Assembly (NCBI GenBank): GCA_031257595.1
Contig: JAIROH010000102.1
Coordinates: forward strand, 1 to 7,369
Reading direction: 5' to 3'
From: Treponema sp.
GTDB lineage: Bacteria; Spirochaetota; Spirochaetia; Treponematales; Breznakiellaceae
Length of the DNA stretch: 7,369 nt
Of this stretch, positions 6,005-7,369 are shown piece after piece; position 1 is the stretch's first letter; every line of letters begins with the position of its first letter. The notes below the pieces were generated by a model, which did not search any database, was not told the DNA's origin, and saw only the letters and a program-made list of their open reading frames with translations. Made by a program: the position numbers and the translations under genes.

Positions 6005-6655
6005 ATGATAGAAGATGAAATCCTGACCATTGAGGAAGTTGCGAAATACCTTAGGGTATCGGAACGGACAGTATACGACTGGGCGCAAAAGGGAGAAATA
6101 CCGGCCGGTAAAATCGGTACGGTATGGCGTTTCAAGAAGGCCGAGATCGAAAAGTGGGTAAACAACAGGCTTTCGGTGCATAAAACCGCATCGAACACGG
6201 GGGCTATCCATGTGGAATCCATACTTTCTCCCGAGCGTATCCTTTTTCTGAACTACGCCGCCAAAAAGGACGCCCTTTTGGCCATGGCGGAAAACCTTGC
6301 CGACGCGCCCGAGGTTAAAAACCGGCAGGAATTGGCGGAAGAAATTCTGCGCCGGGAAGAACTAATGAGTACCGCCATCGGCAGGGGCATAGCCATACCC
6401 CATGTCCGCCTCGCGTCGGTAACGGACCTTGTGGTCTCGGTTGGAATAAGCAAAACGGATATTGTCGATTTCCAGCCCCTTGACGACGAACCTGTACGGC
6501 TCCTTTTTATGATAGCGGCGGCCTATAATCAGCATGCCTACTACCTTCAAACCCTTTCATTTTTCAGCGCCCGGCTTAAAAACAAGGATCTGCGCAGCTC
6601 TCTGTTGACGTCCCAAACAGAAGCGGAGGCCTACGAACTGCTAACAAAAGTGTAA
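6005..6655 (+). CDS. Excisionase-type HTH fused to PTS EIIA (PtsN-like) domain
   Basis: A complete 216-residue two-domain regulator. Residues about 7-54 form a MerR/excisionase-like winged HTH (LTIEEVAKYLRVSERTVYDWAQKGEIPAGKIGTVWRF...EIEKWV, the HTH_17 pattern), which should bind DNA. Residues about 73-216 are a type-2 EIIA domain like PtsN: ELMSTAIGRGIAIPHVRL carries the phosphorylatable H133, followed by PVRLLFMIAA and HAYYLQTLSFFSARLKNKDLRSSLLT, as in PtsN. Phosphate would come from HPr; since no EIIB or EIIC is present here, the role is more likely regulatory than sugar transport (inference). A likely model is phosphorylation-dependent control of DNA binding. Similar HTH-EIIA proteins occur in treponemes, to my knowledge. 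The ATG at 6005 lacks a Shine-Dalgarno sequence and coincides with the predicted transcription start. Confidence 0.9.
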   Translation: MIEDEILTIEEVAKYLRVSERTVYDWAQKGEIPAGKIGTVWRFKKAEIEKWVNNRLSVHKTASNTGAIHVESILSPERILFLNYAAKKDALLAMAENLADAPEVKNRQELAEEILRREELMSTAIGRGIAIPHVRLASVTDLVVSVGISKTDIVDFQPLDDEPVRLLFMIAAAYNQHAYYLQTLSFFSARLKNKDLRSSLLTSQTEAEAYELLTKV

Positions 6656-6714
6656 GTGTTCTGTCTTAATCAAAGGCCACAATAACGGCTTTCGTCCGCG
6701 TCGCTGCTTATCGA

Positions 6715-6824
6715 GGCAGGCACATGAAAAAGTTTGGGGGCCTGTCCGCAAAAACCCGCCCCGGGACAGGCCCGGGTCGGTTTTTGCGGCCACCCCGCGA
6801 TACTTTTTTGTAGGTGTGCCTGCC
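6715..6824. repeat. 110-nt nested inverted repeat (possible structured RNA or palindromic repeat element)
   Basis: The ends GGCAGGCACA (6715-6724) and TGTGCCTGCC (6815-6824) pair perfectly. Inside are AAAAAGT (6727-6733) with ACTTTTT (6802-6808), CCGCAAAAACC (6746-6756) with GGTTTTTGCGG (6779-6789), and a CCCGGG/CCCGGG hairpin (6760-6765 with 6771-6776). A competing perfect 10-bp stem joins GGGCCTGTCC (6738-6747) with GGACAGGCCC (6764-6773) and shares bases with the inner stems. No terminal T tract suits an intrinsic terminator, and no target-site duplication is seen. SRP, tmRNA and 6S hallmarks are absent. It could be a noncoding RNA, an mRNA 3' structure or a genomic palindromic repeat. Confidence 0.75.
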
Positions 6825-6934
6825 AAAACCTCCGGCAACGCGAACTAAAGACAACATTCGTCCTTTAATTTAGCCAAAACTATAAGAGTAAACTTTATCT
6901 GTTGAATACGGTCTATATGCGATCTGTATAAGAC

Positions 6935-6963
6935 GGAACACTAGCCCGCCTGTGGGCTTTTCC
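6935..6963 (+). terminator. Weak terminator-like hairpin
   Basis: AGCCC (6943-6947) pairs with GGGCT (6954-6958) around GCCTGT, followed by only four T residues (6958-6961). GGAA (6935-6938) can add pairing with TTCC (6960-6963). The stem is short and the T tract is brief, so terminator function is tentative. It lies about 290 bases after the HTH-EIIA stop. Confidence 0.3.
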
Positions 6964-7182
6964 GCCGCATAACAGGCGCGGTACAAGATCACCGTCATAC
7001 TCCATGGCTATTACGGGGATGTGCCGGCGGATTCAGCGCCGGGGCGCCGCGCTGACTTCCGGCACCCTCTTCCAGCCATCAACAGCCCGCGACTACAGAC
7101 GGCGCCGCGCCCGCCTGGAAGTTCGCCGGGCGCACATTACCTGTGGAACCATGGAGCGTACTGTTGTTTTGGGCCGCGCCGG

Positions 7183-7368
7183 CTACTTGCCCGCCGCCAA
7201 AGGCTCTTCCTCGTCATCGGGCTTTTCCCCGGCGGCAGGACAATCCCCCAAGCCGTAGGCGTCGCAGCCGGCGCAGGATGCCGGGGAACAGGCAAGCCCG
7301 GCTGCGGAGTTGTCCTGCGGGGTATCCCGCGAAACGGCGAGAACCGGGGCAAAGCGGCGGCTCCGTTT
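7183..7368 (-). CDS. Possible 3' end of an unknown minus-strand gene (partial)
   Basis: A minus-strand frame is open from the right edge to a TAG at 7185-7183, giving 61 residues of a C-terminus. The composition is protein-like, with about half of the codons beginning with G and mostly G or C in third position, as in neighbouring genes. It contains four Cys in a 17-residue stretch (CSPASCAGCDAYGLGDC, residues 27-43) and then an acidic tail, EKPDDEEEP. No family is recognised. If real, it converges on the HTH-EIIA gene across the non-coding region. Against it, the complementary strand is also open in register here (6973 to the edge), as is common in GC-rich DNA, so the call is tentative. Confidence 0.4.
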   Translation of the reverse strand, partial: KRSRRFAPVLAVSRDTPQDNSAAGLACSPASCAGCDAYGLGDCPAAGEKPDDEEEPLAAGK

Positions 7369-7369
7369 T

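Larger units (their letters stand above)
6656..7182. other. Non-coding convergent region after the HTH-EIIA gene
   Basis: I see no convincing gene here. It contains the 110-nt nested inverted repeat at 6715-6824, an AT-rich stretch at about 6861-6907, a bulged hairpin at 6911-6934 (GTCTATATG with TGTATAAGAC), a terminator-like hairpin at 6935-6963 and a very GC-rich stretch from about 7021. Several short open frames exist on both strands, but they lack ribosome binding sites and have arginine-rich or low-complexity compositions. No tRNA or tmRNA ends were found. Confidence 0.6.

Noticed and set aside
6671..6694. AAAGGCC...GGCTTT hairpin just after the HTH-EIIA gene as its terminator
   Set aside because: The stem needs a bulged base and is followed by CGTCCGCG rather than a T tract.
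6715..6824. SRP RNA, 6S RNA, tmRNA or a MITE
   Set aside because: No GGAAG/AGCA SRP apical motif, no tRNA-like ends or tag frame, no 6S-like long stem with central bubble, and no target-site duplication flanking the terminal inverted repeats.
6641..6838. Minus-strand frame starting at a TTG across the 110-nt palindrome
   Set aside because: The translation is dictated by the inverted repeat, overlaps the end of the HTH-EIIA gene, lacks a ribosome binding site and resembles no protein.
6913..7005. 30-residue minus-strand frame beginning MEYDGDLVPRLL
   Set aside because: The composition is fairly protein-like, but there is no Shine-Dalgarno sequence, no recognised family and it reads through a hairpin; too little to call.
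7079..7213. Second open stretch on the minus strand, offset by one base from the partial gene at the right edge
   Set aside because: It could suggest a frameshifted C-terminus, but it has no start codon and no slippery sequence at the transition; a chance open frame in GC-rich DNA is as likely.
1..7369. CRISPR array, tRNA or rRNA genes, integrase or transposase genes
   Set aside because: None seen: no regularly spaced repeats longer than two copies, no tRNA cloverleaf with CCA-type end, and no recombinase motifs in any credible frame.

Overview
The window looks like chromosomal DNA from a spirochaete of the Treponema group, perhaps a free-living or gut-associated lineage of moderate GC. This is an inference from gene content: an excisionase-type HTH fused to a PtsN-like EIIA, a periplasmic M23-like protein beside a small beta-propeller, and a DUF4143 ATPase, in roughly GC-balanced DNA with GC-rich third codon positions. 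No rRNA, tRNA or database match confirms it.

Layout. (1) 1-1232, plus strand: the C-terminal four fifths of a 4-alpha-glucanotransferase (malQ), with its three catalytic acids and a short lineage-specific insertion built on a repeat and hairpin. (2) 1240-2423, plus strand: a 32-bp tandem repeat that carries the apparent promoter of a complete DUF4143-type AAA ATPase. Its start codon lies where transcription should begin, so the mRNA may be leaderless. (3) 5334 down to 2417, minus strand: a tightly packed three-gene operon. In transcription order it encodes an exported beta-propeller protein, a secreted LytM/M23-fold protein that has lost its metal ligands, and a class I SAM-dependent methyltransferase with an N-terminal Cys4 zinc-ribbon-like segment. 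The first two genes share a TAATG stop/start overlap. The operon has a good minus-strand promoter at 5480-5508 and a leader of about 140 nt with a perfect 11-bp hairpin. The methyltransferase and the ATPase converge and overlap by 7 bp. (4) 5545-6655, plus strand: cytidine deaminase (cdd), then an HTH-EIIA fusion regulator with its own promoter overlapping the cdd stop, again directly at a start codon with no ribosome binding site. The divergent operon and cdd share an AT-rich promoter block, next to a perfect 13-bp tandem repeat. (5) 6656-7369: no confident complete gene. It holds a 110-nt nested inverted repeat with two competing pairings, a few smaller hairpins, and at the right edge what may be the 3' end of a minus-strand gene with a Cys-containing, acidic tail.

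Functional reading. The genes are mostly housekeeping: glucan metabolism, pyrimidine salvage, envelope and regulation. The points most worth following are the dead LytM protein paired with an exported propeller, the HTH-EIIA fusion (a possible phosphorylation-controlled DNA-binding protein), the two promoters placed exactly for leaderless mRNAs, and the structured 110-nt element after the fusion gene. No complete undescribed system (defence island, CRISPR array, biosynthetic cluster) is visible.
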